A stretch of 64,000 nt of DNA from Neisseria gonorrhoeae (GCF_003315235.1 NZ_QNRU01000002.1:104615-168614); one strand, 5' to 3'; shown: positions 42,969 through 55,045, counted from the first letter of the stretch. Program-made: numbers and translations. The notes: generated from the letters alone by a model not told the origin.

Positions 42969-43280
42969 TTATTGGACTTTGATTTCTACATCAACACCGG
43001 CCGGCAAATCCAGCTTCATCAGCGCATCGGTAGTTTTATCGGTCCAATCCACGATGTCCATCAGGCGCAAATGGGTGCGGATTTCCAATTGTTCACGGGA
43101 AGTTTTGTTCACGTGCGGAGAACGCAAAATGTTGAAACGCTCGATTTTGGTCGGCAAAGGAATCGGGCCTTTTACAACAGCACCGGTACGTTTTGCAGTT
43201 TCAACGATTTCTTGTGCAGAACGGTCAATCAGGGCGTAATCATAAGCTTTCAGGCGGATACGGATTTTTTGGTTTGCCAT
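42969..43280 (-). CDS. rpsJ: Small-subunit ribosomal protein S10 / NusE
   Basis: A 103-residue uS10, also the NusE antitermination factor. It starts [20 protein letters not shown]. Residue 57 in the loop [14 protein letters not shown] is Val, the tetracycline-susceptible form (V57M is the known gonococcal resistance change). It follows tuf by 17 bases and is cut off from rplC by a terminator. Confidence 0.98.
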
Positions 43281-43297
43281 TTATCAATATCCTTCAA

Positions 43298-44482
43298 TTA
43301 AGCGATAACAGAAGAAACCACGCCGGCACCCACGGTACGGCCGCCTTCGCGAATCGCAAAGCGCAGACCTTCTTCCATAGCGATAGGCGCAATCAGTTCT
43401 ACAGTAATGGTTACGTTCTCACCCGGCATTACCATTTCCACACCTTTTTCCAAAGTAACCGCGCCGGTTACGTCAGTGGTACGGAAGTAGAATTGGGGAC
43501 GGTAGTTGGCGAAAAACGGGGTATGGCGGCCGCCCTCTTCTTTGCTCAATACGTACACTTCTGCTTTGAACTTGGTGTGAGGAGTGATAGTACCCGGTTT
43601 GGCCAATACCTGACCGCGTTCTACGTCTTCACGTTTGGTACCGCGCAGCAATACGCCTACGTTGTCGCCCGCCTGACCTTCGTCCAGCAGTTTGCGGAAC
43701 ATTTCAACGCCGGTACAGGTGGTTTTTTGGGTTTCTTTCAGACCGACGATTTCAATCTCGTCACCAACGTGGATGATACCTCGCTCTACACGGCCGGTGA
43801 CTACGGTACCGCGGCCGGAAATGGAGAACACGTCTTCGATAGGCAGCAGGAATGGTTTGTCCACGGCACGCTCGGGAGTCGGGATGTAGCTGTCCAATGC
43901 GGTAGCCAGTTCGAAGATTTTTTCTTCGTAAGCGGCATCGCCTTCCAAGGCTTTCAGTGCGGAACCTTGTACGATCGGGCAGTCGTCGCCGGGGAAGTCG
44001 TAGCTGGACAGCAGGTCGCGGATTTCCATTTCAACCAGTTCCAACAGCTCGGCATCGTCGACCATGTCGCATTTGTTCATGAACACGATGATGTAAGGTA
44101 CGCCTACTTGACGGGCCAGCAGGATGTGTTCGCGGGTTTGCGGCATAGGGCCGTCGGCAGCAGAACATACCAGGATTGCACCGTCCATTTGTGCGGCGCC
44201 GGTAATCATGTTTTTAACGTAGTCGGCGTGACCCGGACAGTCTACGTGTGCGTAGTGGCGGGTTTCGGTTTCGTATTCTACGTGCGAGGTGTTAATGGTA
44301 ATACCGCGTGCTTTTTCTTCGGGTGCGTTGTCGATTTGGTCGTAAGCTTTTGCAGCGCCGCCGAATTTTTTAGCTAAAATAGTAGTCAAAGCGGCAGTCA
44401 GGGTGGTTTTACCATGGTCAACGTGACCGATGGTGCCAACGTTTACGTGCGGTTTGCTACGTTCGAATTTTTCCTTAGCCAT
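43298..44482 (-). CDS. tuf: Elongation factor Tu, copy 1
   Basis: A 394-residue GTPase that brings aminoacyl-tRNA to the ribosome. G1 is [15 protein letters not shown]3 is [12 protein letters not shown] and G4 is [10 protein letters not shown], followed by domains 2 and 3. It is identical in protein sequence to the copy at 62815. It lies in str-operon context between fusA and rpsJ. Confidence 0.98.
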   Translation of the reverse strand: MAKEKFERSKPHVNVGTIGHVDHGKTTLTAALTTILAKKFGGAAKAYDQIDNAPEEKARGITINTSHVEYETETRHYAHVDCPGHADYVKNMITGAAQMDGAILVCSAADGPMPQTREHILLARQVGVPYIIVFMNKCDMVDDAELLELVEMEIRDLLSSYDFPGDDCPIVQGSALKALEGDAAYEEKIFELATALDSYIPTPERAVDKPFLLPIEDVFSISGRGTVVTGRVERGIIHVGDEIEIVGLKETQKTTCTGVEMFRKLLDEGQAGDNVGVLLRGTKREDVERGQVLAKPGTITPHTKFKAEVYVLSKEEGGRHTPFFANYRPQFYFRTTDVTGAVTLEKGVEMVMPGENVTITVELIAPIAMEEGLRFAIREGGRTVGAGVVSSVIA

Positions 44483-44518
44483 GAGCTAATTCCTTTACAT
44501 TAAAGATCGATTAAAGAA

Positions 44519-44558
44519 CAATGCCATCTGAAAAATCATTTCAGCCTTTCAGACGGCC
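44519..44558 (-). terminator. Imperfect uptake-sequence hairpin between fusA and tuf
   Basis: ATGCCATCTGAAA (a one-base variant) pairs with TTTCAGACGGCC over about 14 bases. It lies in the 87-base fusA-tuf gap and could attenuate transcription into tuf. Confidence 0.5.
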
Positions 44559-44569
44559 TATTTGCCTGA

Positions 44570-46675
44570 TTAGCCTTTACGGGCTTCAGTTACAGCAGCA
44601 GCTATGTGGGCAGGAGCTTCAGAATATTTCTTGAACTCCATAGAGTAAGTAGCGCGGCCTTGGGTTGCAGAACGCAGGTCGGTCGAGTAACCGAACATTT
44701 CTGCCAGAGGTACTTCGGCACGGACTTTTTTACCGCCGATACCGTCATCATCCATACCCAATACAACACCGCGACGGCGGTTCAAGTCGCCCATTACGTC
44801 GCCCATGTATTCTTCCGGAGTTTCCACTTCAACTGCCATAATCGGCTCAAGCAGGGCAGGAGATGCTTGACGCATACCTTCTTTAAACGCTTGAGAAGCA
44901 GCCAATTCAAATGCCAATTGGGAAGAGTCGACATCATGGTAAGAACCGAATACCAGACGGATACGTACGTCAACTACAGGATAGCCGGCAACGATACCGT
45001 TAGGCAACGTATCGCGGATACCTTTATCGACAGACGGAATAAATTCGCGAGGAATCACACCACCTTTAATTTCATCGATAAACTCGTAACCTTCACCACC
45101 CGGTTCCATAGGTTCCATTTCAATCACAACGTGACCGTATTGACCTTTACCACCGGATTGTTTTGCATGTTTGTATTCAGCTTTAACGGCTTTGCGGATA
45201 GTTTCACGGTAAGCCACTTGAGGTGCACCGATATTTGCTTCCACACCGAATTCGCGTTTCATACGGTCAACAATAATTTCCAAGTGCAGCTCACCCATAC
45301 CGGAAATAATGGTTTGACCGGATTCTTCGTCTGTACGAACGCGGAAAGAAGGGTCTTCTTTAGCCAAGCGGTTCAGGGCGATACCCATTTTCTCTTGGTC
45401 GGCTTTGGTTTTCGGCTCAACGGCAATATGGATTACCGGCTCGGGGAATTCCATACGTTCCAAGATAATCGGCGCGCTTTCCGCACACAAGGTTTCACCG
45501 GTAGTAACGTCTTTCAGACCGATAGCGGCTGCGATGTCGCCAGCGCGTACTTCTTCGATTTCAGTACGGTCTGCGGCAGTCATTTGCACCAAACGACCGA
45601 TACGTTCGCGAGTGCCTTTTACAGAATTCAGTACGGTATCGCCGGATTTTACTACGCCTGAGTAAACGCGGATAAAGGTCAGCTGACCGACGTATTTGTC
45701 GTTCAACATTTTGAATGCCAATGCAGAGAATTTCTCTTCATCGCTGGCTTGACGGCTGTCGGCTTCTTCAGTGTTAGGATTAACACCTTGAACCGGAGGA
45801 ATATCGGTAGGAGCTGGCAGCAATTCTACAACTGCGTCCAACATACGTTGAACACCTTTGTTTTTAAATGCAGAACCGCACAGCATAGGCTGAATTTCGC
45901 CTGCCAAAGTACGTTGACGCAACGCGCCTACGATTTCTTCTTCGGCCAGATCTTCACCGCCCAAGTATTTGTCCATCAGTTCTTCGCTGGCTTCGGCTGC
46001 GGCTTCAATCATATTTTGACGCCATTCTTCGGCAGTTTCGACCAATTCGGCAGGAATATCGCCATAGGTAAAGGTTGTACCTTTATCGGCTTCATTCCAG
46101 ATGATAGATTTCATTTTCAGCAAATCGACAACACCGGTGAAACTGTCTTCCGCGCCTACCGGAATGACGATAGGTACGGGGTTTGCGCGCAAACGGGTTT
46201 TCATTTGCTCGACAACGCGGAAGAAGTTGGCACCTTGGCGGTCCATTTTATTGACAAACGCCAAGCGCGGAACTTGGTATTTGTTGGCTTGCCGCCATAC
46301 GGTTTCAGATTGCGGTTGAACACCGCCCACCGCACAGTAAACCATTACCGCGCCGTCCAATACACGCATAGAACGCTCTACCTCTACGGTAAAGTCAACG
46401 TGCCCCGGGGTGTCGATGATGTTGAAGCGGTGCTCGGGGAATTGTTTCGCCATACCGGACCAGTAGGAAGTAACGGCAGCGGAGGTAATGGTAATACCGC
46501 GCTCTTGCTCTTGTTCCATGTAGTCGGTAGTAGCCGCACCGTCATGCACTTCGCCCAGCTTGTGGGTCAAACCGGTATAGAACAAAATACGTTCTGTCGT
46601 CGTGGTTTTACCCGCATCGATATGGGCGGAAATACCGATGTTGCGGTACAGGCTGATCGGGGTCTTACGAGCCAT
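44570..46675 (-). CDS. fusA: Elongation factor G
   Basis: A 701-residue translocation GTPase, also active with RRF in ribosome recycling. G1 is [18 protein letters not shown]3 is [16 protein letters not shown] and G4 is [12 protein letters not shown]. Domains II-V are complete, including [23 protein letters not shown]. It lies 18 bases after rpsG in the str operon. Confidence 0.98.
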   Translation of the reverse strand: MARKTPISLYRNIGISAHIDAGKTTTTERILFYTGLTHKLGEVHDGAATTDYMEQEQERGITITSAAVTSYWSGMAKQFPEHRFNIIDTPGHVDFTVEVERSMRVLDGAVMVYCAVGGVQPQSETVWRQANKYQVPRLAFVNKMDRQGANFFRVVEQMKTRLRANPVPIVIPVGAEDSFTGVVDLLKMKSIIWNEADKGTTFTYGDIPAELVETAEEWRQNMIEAAAEASEELMDKYLGGEDLAEEEIVGALRQRTLAGEIQPMLCGSAFKNKGVQRMLDAVVELLPAPTDIPPVQGVNPNTEEADSRQASDEEKFSALAFKMLNDKYVGQLTFIRVYSGVVKSGDTVLNSVKGTRERIGRLVQMTAADRTEIEEVRAGDIAAAIGLKDVTTGETLCAESAPIILERMEFPEPVIHIAVEPKTKADQEKMGIALNRLAKEDPSFRVRTDEESGQTIISGMGELHLEIIVDRMKREFGVEANIGAPQVAYRETIRKAVKAEYKHAKQSGGKGQYGHVVIEMEPMEPGGEGYEFIDEIKGGVIPREFIPSVDKGIRDTLPNGIVAGYPVVDVRIRLVFGSYHDVDSSQLAFELAASQAFKEGMRQASPALLEPIMAVEVETPEEYMGDVMGDLNRRRGVVLGMDDDGIGGKKVRAEVPLAEMFGYSTDLRSATQGRATYSMEFKKYSEAPAHIAAAVTEARKG

Positions 46676-46693
46676 TTTATTAGCCTTTCAAAA

Positions 46694-47164
46694 TTAGAAA
46701 CGGAAGTGAGAGAATGCTTTGTTGGCTTCAGCCATACGGTGTACTTCTTCACGTTTTTTCAACGCACCGCCACGGCCTTCGGACGCATCAATCAACTCGC
46801 CTGCCAAACGCAGATCCATGGATTTCTCACCACGTTTGCGGGCCGCGTCGCGAACCCAACGCATTGCCAAAGCCAGACGGCGTGAAGGACGAACTTCAAC
46901 AGGAACTTGGTAGTTTGCACCACCTACACGGCGGCTTTTCACTTCCACGATAGGTTTGGAGTTTGCAATGGCTTCGTTAAATACTTCGATTGCTGCTTTG
47001 CCGGTTTTTTTCTCAATCTGTTCCAACGCACCGTAAACGATACGCTCGGCAACGGATTTTTTACCGTCAATCATCAATACGTTCATGAATTTGGTCAACT
47101 CGACGCTACCGAATTTAGGATCTGGCAGTACGTCGCGCTTGGGGACTTCTCTACGTCTTGGCAT
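46694..47164 (-). CDS. rpsG: Small-subunit ribosomal protein S7
   Basis: A 156-residue uS7, initiator of 30S head assembly. It starts [20 protein letters not shown] and contains [20 protein letters not shown]. In E. coli it autoregulates the str operon by binding the rpsL-rpsG spacer; the 117-base spacer here is of comparable size. Confidence 0.98.
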   Translation of the reverse strand: MPRRREVPKRDVLPDPKFGSVELTKFMNVLMIDGKKSVAERIVYGALEQIEKKTGKAAIEVFNEAIANSKPIVEVKSRRVGGANYQVPVEVRPSRRLALAMRWVRDAARKRGEKSMDLRLAGELIDASEGRGGALKKREEVHRMAEANKAFSHFRF

Positions 47165-47281
47165 TTTAATTTCCTTTAATCTATTCAGTCGGGTCTATTC
47201 CCATGAATACCCAATTGAGTATTCACTTACTCGGCCGTTGTTCAGCTTAGGCGGCCGACGTGCCTATTTGAGTCCCGGTAA

Positions 47282-47653
47282 TTATTTAGGACGCTTAGCA
47301 CCGTATTTAGAACGGGCTTGTTTGCGGTCTTTAACACCTGCAGTATCCAAAGAACCGCGTACAGTGTGGTAACGTACACCCGGCAAGTCTTTTACACGGC
47401 CGCCGCGAATCAGTACGACGCTGTGCTCTTGCAGGTTGTGGCCTTCACCGCCGATATATGAAATGACTTCAAAACCGTTGGTCAGGCGGACTTTACATAC
47501 TTTACGCAATGCAGAGTTAGGTTTTTTAGGGGTAGTCGTGTATACACGGGTGCACACGCCGCGTTTTTGCGGGCAGGCTTCCAGTGCGGGCACTTTGTTT
47601 ACGTACACGGGCTTTTGACGGCCTTTGCGTACCAATTGGTTGATAGTTGGCAT
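47282..47653 (-). CDS. rpsL: Small-subunit ribosomal protein S12
   Basis: A 123-residue uS12 of the decoding centre. The start at [15 protein letters not shown] was chosen; an upstream frame adds 16 unconserved residues. Lys43 in [12 protein letters not shown] and Lys88 in [12 protein letters not shown] are the streptomycin-susceptible residues. It is the first gene of the str operon. Confidence 0.98.
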   Translation of the reverse strand: MPTINQLVRKGRQKPVYVNKVPALEACPQKRGVCTRVYTTTPKKPNSALRKVCKVRLTNGFEVISYIGGEGHNLQEHSVVLIRGGRVKDLPGVRYHTVRGSLDTAGVKDRKQARSKYGAKRPK

Positions 47654-47987
47654 ATTTTCTCGTCCTGTTGAGTTAAATACTTGCCGACACCATGTCGGCA
47701 AGAGTGGAATTATATTTTTATTGCAAGCAGACAGTCAAGCATAACGACAAGAAAAAAGATGATTTTCTTGTTTGCCGATAAATATTTACCGACATCCCTC
47801 ACAATCAGTCGGACGGCTGGAGAAAATACTGTCAATACGTTTTTTCCATACTGACAAACCATCCCTTGCCGCTGTGCGAATAAAAGGCGGGCATATTGCT
47901 GTTGTTCTTGTTGTAACGGAAATTTATTTGGGGTGTAAATCCTTTCCACGACAGTTTTTTATGCCATAAAGCCGCGCTCATCCGATG
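47654..47987 (-). promoter_or_regulatory. str operon promoter and leader
   Basis: On the minus strand TTGACT (47733-47738), an 18-base spacer and TATAAT (47709-47714) form a strong sigma-70 promoter. The leader then carries TTGCCGACA/TGTCGGCAA (about 47680-47702), a 9-bp hairpin with a 3-base loop, 30 bases before rpsL. I see no gene in the rest of this 334-base gap. Confidence 0.8.
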
Positions 47988-49140
47988 TTAATCATCACGC
48001 CGAGTAAAATTGTAAATTAATGTTGCAGGGGCTTTAAATATCCGTTTCGTGTAACCCGCACCCAACTTCAGTCCAAGACCGCCGTCTAATATTTTCACCG
48101 TACCCAAACTTACACCATAACGCCGTGAAGCCTGCTCTTTCTCCACAGTATTATCAAACATACCGCTAATACCCCCGTACAACTGCCAAGCCGACATAGC
48201 GTAATAGCTGAACGTACCGCTCACCGAAATCGTTTTACTGTTGTAACGTTTTGCCAAATATTCGTCATGGTATTGTTTGCGGCCATACTGGAAAGATTGG
48301 GTGCTGCGCCATTTTTCATTCAGACGGCGGCTGTAATCCAACACAATACCCGTATTTGCCGTATAACGGTTATTGCCCAGCCGGTTTTGTTTGACAAAGG
48401 GCCGGAATCCCCACTCTAGACGGCTATTCCGATAACGGTAGCCTACTTCGGCATGAAACGCCTGTTCGCTAAAATCCCGGGCATTCCAATAATGCACACC
48501 GGAACCGCTGATGCCTAAGCGGGCAAAGTGATTGCCTGCCATGTTAAACATCCGATCAACGCCCAGTTCGTACCTTATCCCGTTGGCGCGTTTGGGCAGG
48601 CTGTCTTCCGATTTTATCCATTTCCGGCCGTTGATGACGATGTCCCGTGAAAGGGACGCATTGTTTACATTATCTGTTTGTTCATAGTTCATATTGAACG
48701 AAGGATGCCACGCCTGCACCGCTTCCGCCTGACGGATATATTCCCGTGCAAGCTGCCGCATATCGGGCGGCAACACCTCCTCGGCCCGGTGCAACTGAAC
48801 CAATGCCTCACGATATTGTTTGTCTTCAAACAGCATCACGCCCAAATCAAAACGGGGATAAACAAGATCGGGTCTTTCCGACAACAACTCACGGTATAGA
48901 TCGGCCGCCTCGAACATCGCCGCCTGCCGCGCTTTTAGGAACTTCAGACGGCATTGCATCGCGAACCGGCGGCACATCCTCTGCAAACGGCAGGAGGGCG
49001 AGGCTTTCCCCTTCAGACGGCATCGCAGCCCGACTACCGACGTTAATCGGTTCGACAGGCACGCCGATATCCTCGGCAAACGTCGCCGAAGCGATTAGGT
49101 ATCCCATAAAAAAGATATTTTTAGATTTCATCAATTTCAT
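47988..49140 (-). pseudogene. Slam-type surface lipoprotein translocator (DUF560), frameshifted and shortened
   Basis: The frame from 49140 starts MKLMKSKNIFFMGYLIASATFA, a signal peptide. It breaks near 48935, where an AAAA run has one base too many. In the other frame ARQAAMFEAADLYRELLSER... continues to 47988 for 314 residues. After correction the product is about 383 residues. The TPR-like segment (LYRELLSERPDLVYPRFDLG...) and the following WHPSFNMNYEQTDNVNNAS plus beta-barrel strands align by eye with Slam1. Slam proteins move surface lipoproteins across the outer membrane. About 100 residues of the usual N-terminal TPR region are missing, and two uptake sequences are embedded there. Confidence 0.78.
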
Positions 49141-49301
49141 AACAAATTCAAATAAAATGCCCAGCAACGCCATTTTTCTTTTCGTATTGCCCGGCCTTAT
49201 GTTCAGTAAGAATCAACTGTTTTAAAAGAAATTATTGCTGTTTTGAGGTATTGCATTGCCGCTTGGCAGTATTCGATTTGGCGGACTGTTTTTTGAAGAA
49301 A

Positions 49302-49327
49302 ATGCCGTCTGAAACTTCAGACGGCAT
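49302..49327 (-). terminator. Uptake-sequence terminator after the lipoprotein gene
   Basis: ATGCCGTCTGAA (49302-49313) and TTCAGACGGCAT (49316-49327) form a hairpin with a 2-base loop, followed on the minus strand by TTTTC. It separates the lipoprotein and the Slam-type gene. Confidence 0.8.
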
Positions 49328-49368
49328 CTTGCCCGGACAAACGGCACTAAATAGAAATAGTGCTTTCT

Positions 49369-50429
49369 CTATTTCTTCTCGCCGCCGAAACCGATAACAG
49401 CTTGATGTTTATGCTCTTGGCTTACAGCACCTGCTACTTCATTAGCCGCTTCGCCGAAAATACCCAAATGATACTTTTTAATCTCATTATCCTTCTCTAA
49501 CATAGCCACCCCTTCGTTCACGCCGAAATAAGAAACCCGGTCTTTCAACCCCAAGCTGGAGCCGGACTCTCGATAAGGGATTCTCTCAATAGCAGCTTCT
49601 TCTAATTTGATCTTGCCATATTGTTCCATTCCTTCAATTGAGCCAGAGCCTTTTCTACGATCAAAATCAATTGTGTATCTAAATACGCCATTATGGTTAT
49701 CTAACGATTCTTTGGATAAAACCCCATTACCGCCAAATGCCCGACCTTCATATTGAAAGCTCCCAGCCTTGGGTAATTTGTCTTCATCTGTTGCCACGCC
49801 TCTAATGTCGCCCAGATACAAGTCAAAAGGAATCTCTTCAGGATTTTGTCCATCCTCTTCTATAGGATTACCGTCTTTTCGACTGTAGCCAAAATAGCCT
49901 CTAACCACAGAATACGGTTGCTCATAAACCCAAGTTTTTAATAGCGCATAATTCTGTTCTTTATCCGCACCGTAAAACTCAATCTTTTGCTCACTCAAAC
50001 CTTTGGGGAGAACATCTAGTTCCCCCCCTTACTACCTTCGTATTTTTTACCATTAACATATACATCCATCTTCTGAAGTTGTTCCTTACTAAACGGCTCT
50101 TCGCCGTCTAGAAATAGCATTGCCTTGACAGATTCACCCTTACCGAGCTTACCTGCATATTGTTTTCGCACTCCTGTATATTCATCACCTTTAACCTTTA
50201 ATACTTTGGCTTGCAATTCTTTTGGTACATCTTTTAATGATGATTTCTTCAGATATTCAATAACTTTTTCATCTTTCGCATCAACATTTGCATTGTCTTT
50301 CAGTTGTTCCGAAACGCTTGGTTGAACCGACATAGATGAATCGGAACCGCCACCCGCGCACGCTGTTAGCCCCATAGAAGCAATAACAGCAATAACAAGT
50401 TTATTCATTGCTGATTGAGATACTTTCAT
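49369..50429 (-). pseudogene. Factor H binding protein-like surface lipoprotein, switched off by a G7 tract
   Basis: The first part starts MKVSQSAMNKLVIAVIASMG and has the lipobox LTAC-AGGG. It ends after KKYEGSKGGN at 50016. The second part runs in another frame from about 50015 to 49369. The break is a run of seven G (50022-50028 as C on the plus strand); eight would join the parts as GGELDVLPKGLSEQK to give about 352 residues. The C-terminal half resembles the fHbp barrel: GDIRG..T..DKLP, AFGG, YTIDF, GSGSIEG, and LGIFGEAANEVAGAV. GGGGGAG precedes the ATG. It is neighbour to a Slam-type gene, the expected exporter. Ligand unknown. Confidence 0.8.
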
Positions 50430-50478
50430 TTAGACTCCCCCAAACTTTGTTAAAAAAACTTAAGCTTTAAGTCTGGGA

Positions 50479-50510
50479 ATTCTACCCCCCCACCGTGCGA
50501 AATTTTTAAA
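50479..50510 (-). promoter_or_regulatory. Candidate phase-variable promoter of the lipoprotein gene
   Basis: On the minus strand a -10 box TAGAAT (50479-50484) is directly preceded by a run of seven G (50485-50491). A weak -35 such as TTTAAA (50505-50510) would lie 20 bases upstream, so tract length would set the spacing. Neisserial porA, opc and fetA promoters use this design. Confidence 0.45.
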
Positions 50511-50664
50511 GTATTTTTGCAATATTTAACACAATAACCTTCGGATTTAACTCGTTCTATTCGATGCATAATTTGACGGCACGAAGATATGGGACACTTA
50601 TCGGGCTTATATCCACACGCCTCAAAATGACGAAAACGCTTGTTTTTGCCTTAATCGGACAAAG

Positions 50665-50696
50665 AAAAACCGCAAGCTCAAGGCTTGCGGTTTTTT
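50665..50696 (-). terminator. Terminator of the rpoBC operon
   Basis: AAAACCGCAAGC and GCTTGCGGTTTT form a 12-bp stem with T runs on both sides, so it can work in both directions. It lies 22 bases after rpoC. Confidence 0.93.
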
Positions 50697-50717
50697 ATTG
50701 AATGAACGCGCCGAAGA

Positions 50718-53700
50718 TTATTCATCCGTTACTTGGGTTTCAGCAGTCTCCTGCTCTACCCCTTGCCATTGCTGATGACGGCTGCGGTGATAAGTCAAAC
50801 CGGTACCGGCAGGAATCAGGCGACCGACGATGACATTCTCTTTCAGACCGCGCAGTTCGTCTTGTTTGCCCATGATGGCAGCTTCGGTCAACACACGGGT
50901 GGTTTCTTGGAACGATGCGGCAGAAATGAAGCTGTCGGTGGACAGGGAGGCTTTGGTAATACCCAGCAATATGTTTTCGTAACGTGCCGGCTCTTTGCCT
51001 TCTTCCAAAGCTTTTTCATTGGCCGCCATCATATCGCCGCGTTCGACCTGCTCTCCGGTAATAAACCCGGTTTCGCCGGCATCCGCAATGTTCACACGGC
51101 GCAACATTTGACGGATGATGACTTCGATGTGTTTATCGGAAATCTTCACACCTTGCAGGCGGTAAACCTCTTGCACCTCTTGGACAATGTAGCGTGCCAG
51201 TGCTTCGATACCTTGCAGACGCAGAATATCGTGCGGATCGACCGCGCCGTCCACAATGGTTTCGCCTCGGTTTACCACTTGACCGTCATGTACCAGAATT
51301 TGTTTCTCTTTGGAAATCAAAGTCTCGTATGCTACACCGTCCACGTCAGTGATAATCAGACGTTGTTTGCCTTTGGTCTCCTTACCGAAGGAAACGGTAC
51401 CGGTAATTTCCGCCAGCATACCGGCATCTTTCGGCACGCGTGCTTCAAACAGCTCGGCAACGCGCGGCAGACCGCCGGTAATGTCGCGGGTTTTGGAAGA
51501 GGCTTGCGGAATACGCGCCAATACGTCGCCTTTACCGATTTCCTGACCTTCGCGTACGGTAATCACCGCACCAACGGGGAATGCCATCGAAACCGGAGTG
51601 GACGTACCGGGAATACAGATTTCCACGCCGTTTTCGTCCAAGAGTTTCACAGTCGGACGCAGCAGTTTGGAAGCACTAGAGGAACGGCGTTTACCGTCAA
51701 TCACTACCAAAGCGGACAAACCGGTTACATCATCGGTTTGTTTTGCAACGGTAACGCCCTCTTCCATGTTCTCGAATTTCACCATACCTGCATGTTCGGT
51801 AATCATCGGACGGGTATGCGGATCCCAAGTTGCCAAGGTTTGACCGGCTTTAATGGCCATACCGTCTTGTACCAGCAGGATGGCACCGTAAGGTACTTTG
51901 TGGCGTTCGCGTTCACGGCCGATGTCATCGTGAATCACGACTTCGCAAGAACGGCCGATGACAACCAACTCGCCTTTGTTGTTGGCAACATAACGCATTT
52001 GGCTGCTGAAACGTGCCGTACCGTTGGATTTGGCTTCGACTTGGCTGGCTGCTGCCGCACGGGATGCCGCACCACCGATGTGGAACGTACGCATGGTCAA
52101 CTGGGTACCCGGTTCACCAATAGACTGAGCCGCAATCACGCCGACTGCCTCGCCGGCATTGACCAGTTTGCCGCGCGCCAAGTCGCGGCCGTAACAGTGC
52201 GCGCACAGACCGTGGCGGGTTTTACAAGTAATCGGAGTACGGACTTTGACTTCATCGACACCGGATTGGTCAATCATATCCACCAGTTTTTCAGTCAACA
52301 ACGTACCGGCTTCAACCAAAGTCTCGCCGCTTGACGGATCGACAACGTCAGACGCGGTAACACGACCCAAAATACGATCGCGCAATGCTTCAATCACATC
52401 ACCGCCTTGTACCACTGCCTTCATGACAAAGCCGTCTGAAGTACCGCAATCGTCTTCAACAACGACCAAGTCTTGAGTTACATCCACCAGACGACGGGTC
52501 AGGTAACCGGAGTTCGCGGTTTTCAACGCGGTATCCGCCAAACCCTTACGCGCACCGTGGGTCGCAATAAAGTATTGCAATACGGTCAGACCTTCGCGGA
52601 AGTTTGAGGTAATCGGCGTTTCAATAATCGATCCGTCAGGTTTCGCCATCAAACCGCGCATACCGGACAACTGTTTAATCTGAGCCGCAGAACCACGGGC
52701 ACCGGAGTCCGCCATCATATAAATGGAGTTGAATGACTCTTGATCGACTTCGTTGCCGTCACGGTCGATAACTTTTTGTTTGGACAGGTTGTCCATCATC
52801 GCTTTAGCAATCTTATCGCCGGCACGACCCCAAATATCGACCACTTTGTTGTAGCGTTCGCCGTTGGTAACCAAACCTTGACGGTATTGGTCTTCGATTT
52901 CTTTAACTTCGGCATTGGCTTCAGCCAGCAAGGCCGCTTTTTCTTTTGGAATTTCCATATCGTCAACGGCAATGGAAATACCGCCTTTTGCCGCAAATCC
53001 GAAACCGGTGTACATCAGGTGGTCGGCGAAGATAACCGTATCGCGCAAGCCGCACAGGCGGAACGATGCGTTAATCAGCTTGGAAATTTCTTTTTTCTTC
53101 AACGCTTTGTTGACATATTCAAACGGCAGGCCTTTCGGCAGGATTTCGCTCAACAATGCACGGCCGACGGTTGTTTCGTAACGGTTAACGACAGGCTCAA
53201 ACTCACCTGCTTCGTTTTTCACCCATTCGCGCAGACGTACGGTGATTTTTGTACCCAGCTCGACCTGTTTGGTATGGTATGCACGATGCACTTCTTTCAC
53301 ATCGGCAAACAGGCTGCCCTCGCCTTTGGCATTGATACGGTCGCGGGTCATGTAGTACAGACCCAATACGATGTCTTGGGAAGGTACGATAATCGGTTCG
53401 CCGTTGGCAGGAGACAATACGTTGTTTGAAGCCAGCATCAGCGTGCGTGCTTCCATTTGCGCTTCCAAGCTCAATGGAACGTGTACTGCCATTTGGTCAC
53501 CGTCAAAGTCGGCATTAAATGCGGCACACACCAATGGGTGCAACTGAATCGCTTTACCTTCGATCAGAATAGGCTCGAACGCTTGAATACCCAAACGGTG
53601 CAGGGTCGGCGCACGGTTCAACATAATCGGATGTTCGCGGATGACTTCTTCCAAGATATCCCATACTTCAGGTACTTCTTGTTCTACCAATTTTTTCGCA

Positions 53701-54893
53701 GCTTTAACGGTAGACGCCAAACCTTGTTTTTCCAATTTGTGGAAAATAAATGGTTTGAACAGTTCCAACGCCATTTTTTTCGGCAAACCGCATTGGTGCA
53801 GACGCAGGTATGGGCCTACGGTAATCACGGAACGGCCGGAGTAGTCCACACGTTTGCCCAACAGGTTTTGACGGAAGCGGCCGCCTTTACCTTTAATCAT
53901 ATCTGCCAACGATTTCAGCGGACGTTTGTTGGCTCCGGTCATGGCTTTACCGCGACGGCCGTTATCCAACAGCGAGTCAACCGCTTCTTGCAACATACGT
54001 TTTTCGTTGCGGACGATGATGTCAGGCGCATGCAGTTCCAGCAGGCGTTTCAGACGGTTGTTGCGGTTGATGACGCGGCGGTACAAATCGTTCAAATCGG
54101 AAGTGGCAAAACGGCCGCCGTCCAACGGAACCAACGGACGCAAATCAGGCGGCAATACCGGCAGCACATCCATAATCATCCACTCCAGCTTCATACCGGA
54201 ACGATGGAAGGCTTCCAATACTTTCAAGCGTTTAGCGATTTTTTTGATTTTGGTGTCAGAACCGGTCGATTCAAGCTCTTGGCGCAGGATTTCGATTTCG
54301 CCTGCTACATCCAAGGTTCGCAACAATTCGCGGATACCTTCCGCACCCATTTTGGCATCGAAGTCGTCGCCGTATTCGTCCAGTTTGTTGTAGTAATCGT
54401 CTTCAGTCAGCAATTGACGACGTTGCAACGGAGTCATGCCGGGATCGGTCACCACGAATGCTTCAAAGTACAATACGCGTTCGATATCACGCAACGTCAT
54501 GTTCAATACCATACCCAAGCGGGAAGGCAGGGATTTCAAGAACCAAATATGGGCAACGGGTGCAGCCAATTCGATATGGCCCATGCGTTCGCGGCGCACT
54601 TTGGACAGGGTAACTTCTACGCCACATTTTTCACAGGTTACGCCTTTAAATTTCAATCGTTTGTATTTTCCGCACAAGCATTCGTAGTCTTTGACCGGGC
54701 CAAAGATTTTGGCGCAGAACAAGCCGTCGCGCTCGGGTTTGAACGTACGGTAGTTGATGGTTTCAGGTTTTTTAACTTCGCCATAAGACCATGAGCGGAT
54801 GGTTTCGGGAGAGGCAATACCGATTTTGATGGCATCAAACTCTTCTTCCATACCTGCGGTTTGCAACGGATTAAATAAGTTCAACAAATTCAT
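50718..54893 (-). CDS. rpoC: RNA polymerase beta-prime subunit
   Basis: A 1391-residue catalytic subunit. The N-terminal zinc site is [20 protein letters not shown]. The Mg2+-binding catalytic loop [16 protein letters not shown] lies near residues 460-475, and the second zinc site contains [15 protein letters not shown]. The rudder, bridge helix and trigger-loop regions appear intact. A 152-base gap with two oppositely oriented uptake sequences lies between rpoB and rpoC. Confidence 0.98.
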   Translation of the reverse strand: MNLLNLFNPLQTAGMEEEFDAIKIGIASPETIRSWSYGEVKKPETINYRTFKPERDGLFCAKIFGPVKDYECLCGKYKRLKFKGVTCEKCGVEVTLSKVRRERMGHIELAAPVAHIWFLKSLPSRLGMVLNMTLRDIERVLYFEAFVVTDPGMTPLQRRQLLTEDDYYNKLDEYGDDFDAKMGAEGIRELLRTLDVAGEIEILRQELESTGSDTKIKKIAKRLKVLEAFHRSGMKLEWMIMDVLPVLPPDLRPLVPLDGGRFATSDLNDLYRRVINRNNRLKRLLELHAPDIIVRNEKRMLQEAVDSLLDNGRRGKAMTGANKRPLKSLADMIKGKGGRFRQNLLGKRVDYSGRSVITVGPYLRLHQCGLPKKMALELFKPFIFHKLEKQGLASTVKAAKKLVEQEVPEVWDILEEVIREHPIMLNRAPTLHRLGIQAFEPILIEGKAIQLHPLVCAAFNADFDGDQMAVHVPLSLEAQMEARTLMLASNNVLSPANGEPIIVPSQDIVLGLYYMTRDRINAKGEGSLFADVKEVHRAYHTKQVELGTKITVRLREWVKNEAGEFEPVVNRYETTVGRALLSEILPKGLPFEYVNKALKKKEISKLINASFRLCGLRDTVIFADHLMYTGFGFAAKGGISIAVDDMEIPKEKAALLAEANAEVKEIEDQYRQGLVTNGERYNKVVDIWGRAGDKIAKAMMDNLSKQKVIDRDGNEVDQESFNSIYMMADSGARGSAAQIKQLSGMRGLMAKPDGSIIETPITSNFREGLTVLQYFIATHGARKGLADTALKTANSGYLTRRLVDVTQDLVVVEDDCGTSDGFVMKAVVQGGDVIEALRDRILGRVTASDVVDPSSGETLVEAGTLLTEKLVDMIDQSGVDEVKVRTPITCKTRHGLCAHCYGRDLARGKLVNAGEAVGVIAAQSIGEPGTQLTMRTFHIGGAASRAAAASQVEAKSNGTARFSSQMRYVANNKGELVVIGRSCEVVIHDDIGRERERHKVPYGAILLVQDGMAIKAGQTLATWDPHTRPMITEHAGMVKFENMEEGVTVAKQTDDVTGLSALVVIDGKRRSSSASKLLRPTVKLLDENGVEICIPGTSTPVSMAFPVGAVITVREGQEIGKGDVLARIPQASSKTRDITGGLPRVAELFEARVPKDAGMLAEITGTVSFGKETKGKQRLIITDVDGVAYETLISKEKQILVHDGQVVNRGETIVDGAVDPHDILRLQGIEALARYIVQEVQEVYRLQGVKISDKHIEVIIRQMLRRVNIADAGETGFITGEQVERGDMMAANEKALEEGKEPARYENILLGITKASLSTDSFISAASFQETTRVLTEAAIMGKQDELRGLKENVIVGRLIPAGTGLTYHRSRHQQWQGVEQETAETQVTDE

Positions 54894-55045
54894 TTCTGCT
54901 CCTTGAAGGAAATATTTTTACCGCGTGGCGGATTTTCGATATGGATAAAGGTACAGTGCTTTCAGACGGCATTTCGTTTTTAAACATTGTCGGGCTGCCC
55001 CGCATACCTGCAGAACAGCTCCCCTTATGCCGTCTGAAACCCGTA

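Noticed and set aside
43193..44377. Long frames antisense to tuf, fusA, rpoB and rpoC
   Set aside because: They mirror highly expressed, strongly codon-biased genes on the other strand and have no family resemblance of their own.
47710..47949. 79-codon frame upstream of rpsL
   Set aside because: Its 3' end runs into the str promoter hexamers and it lacks a plausible start signal.
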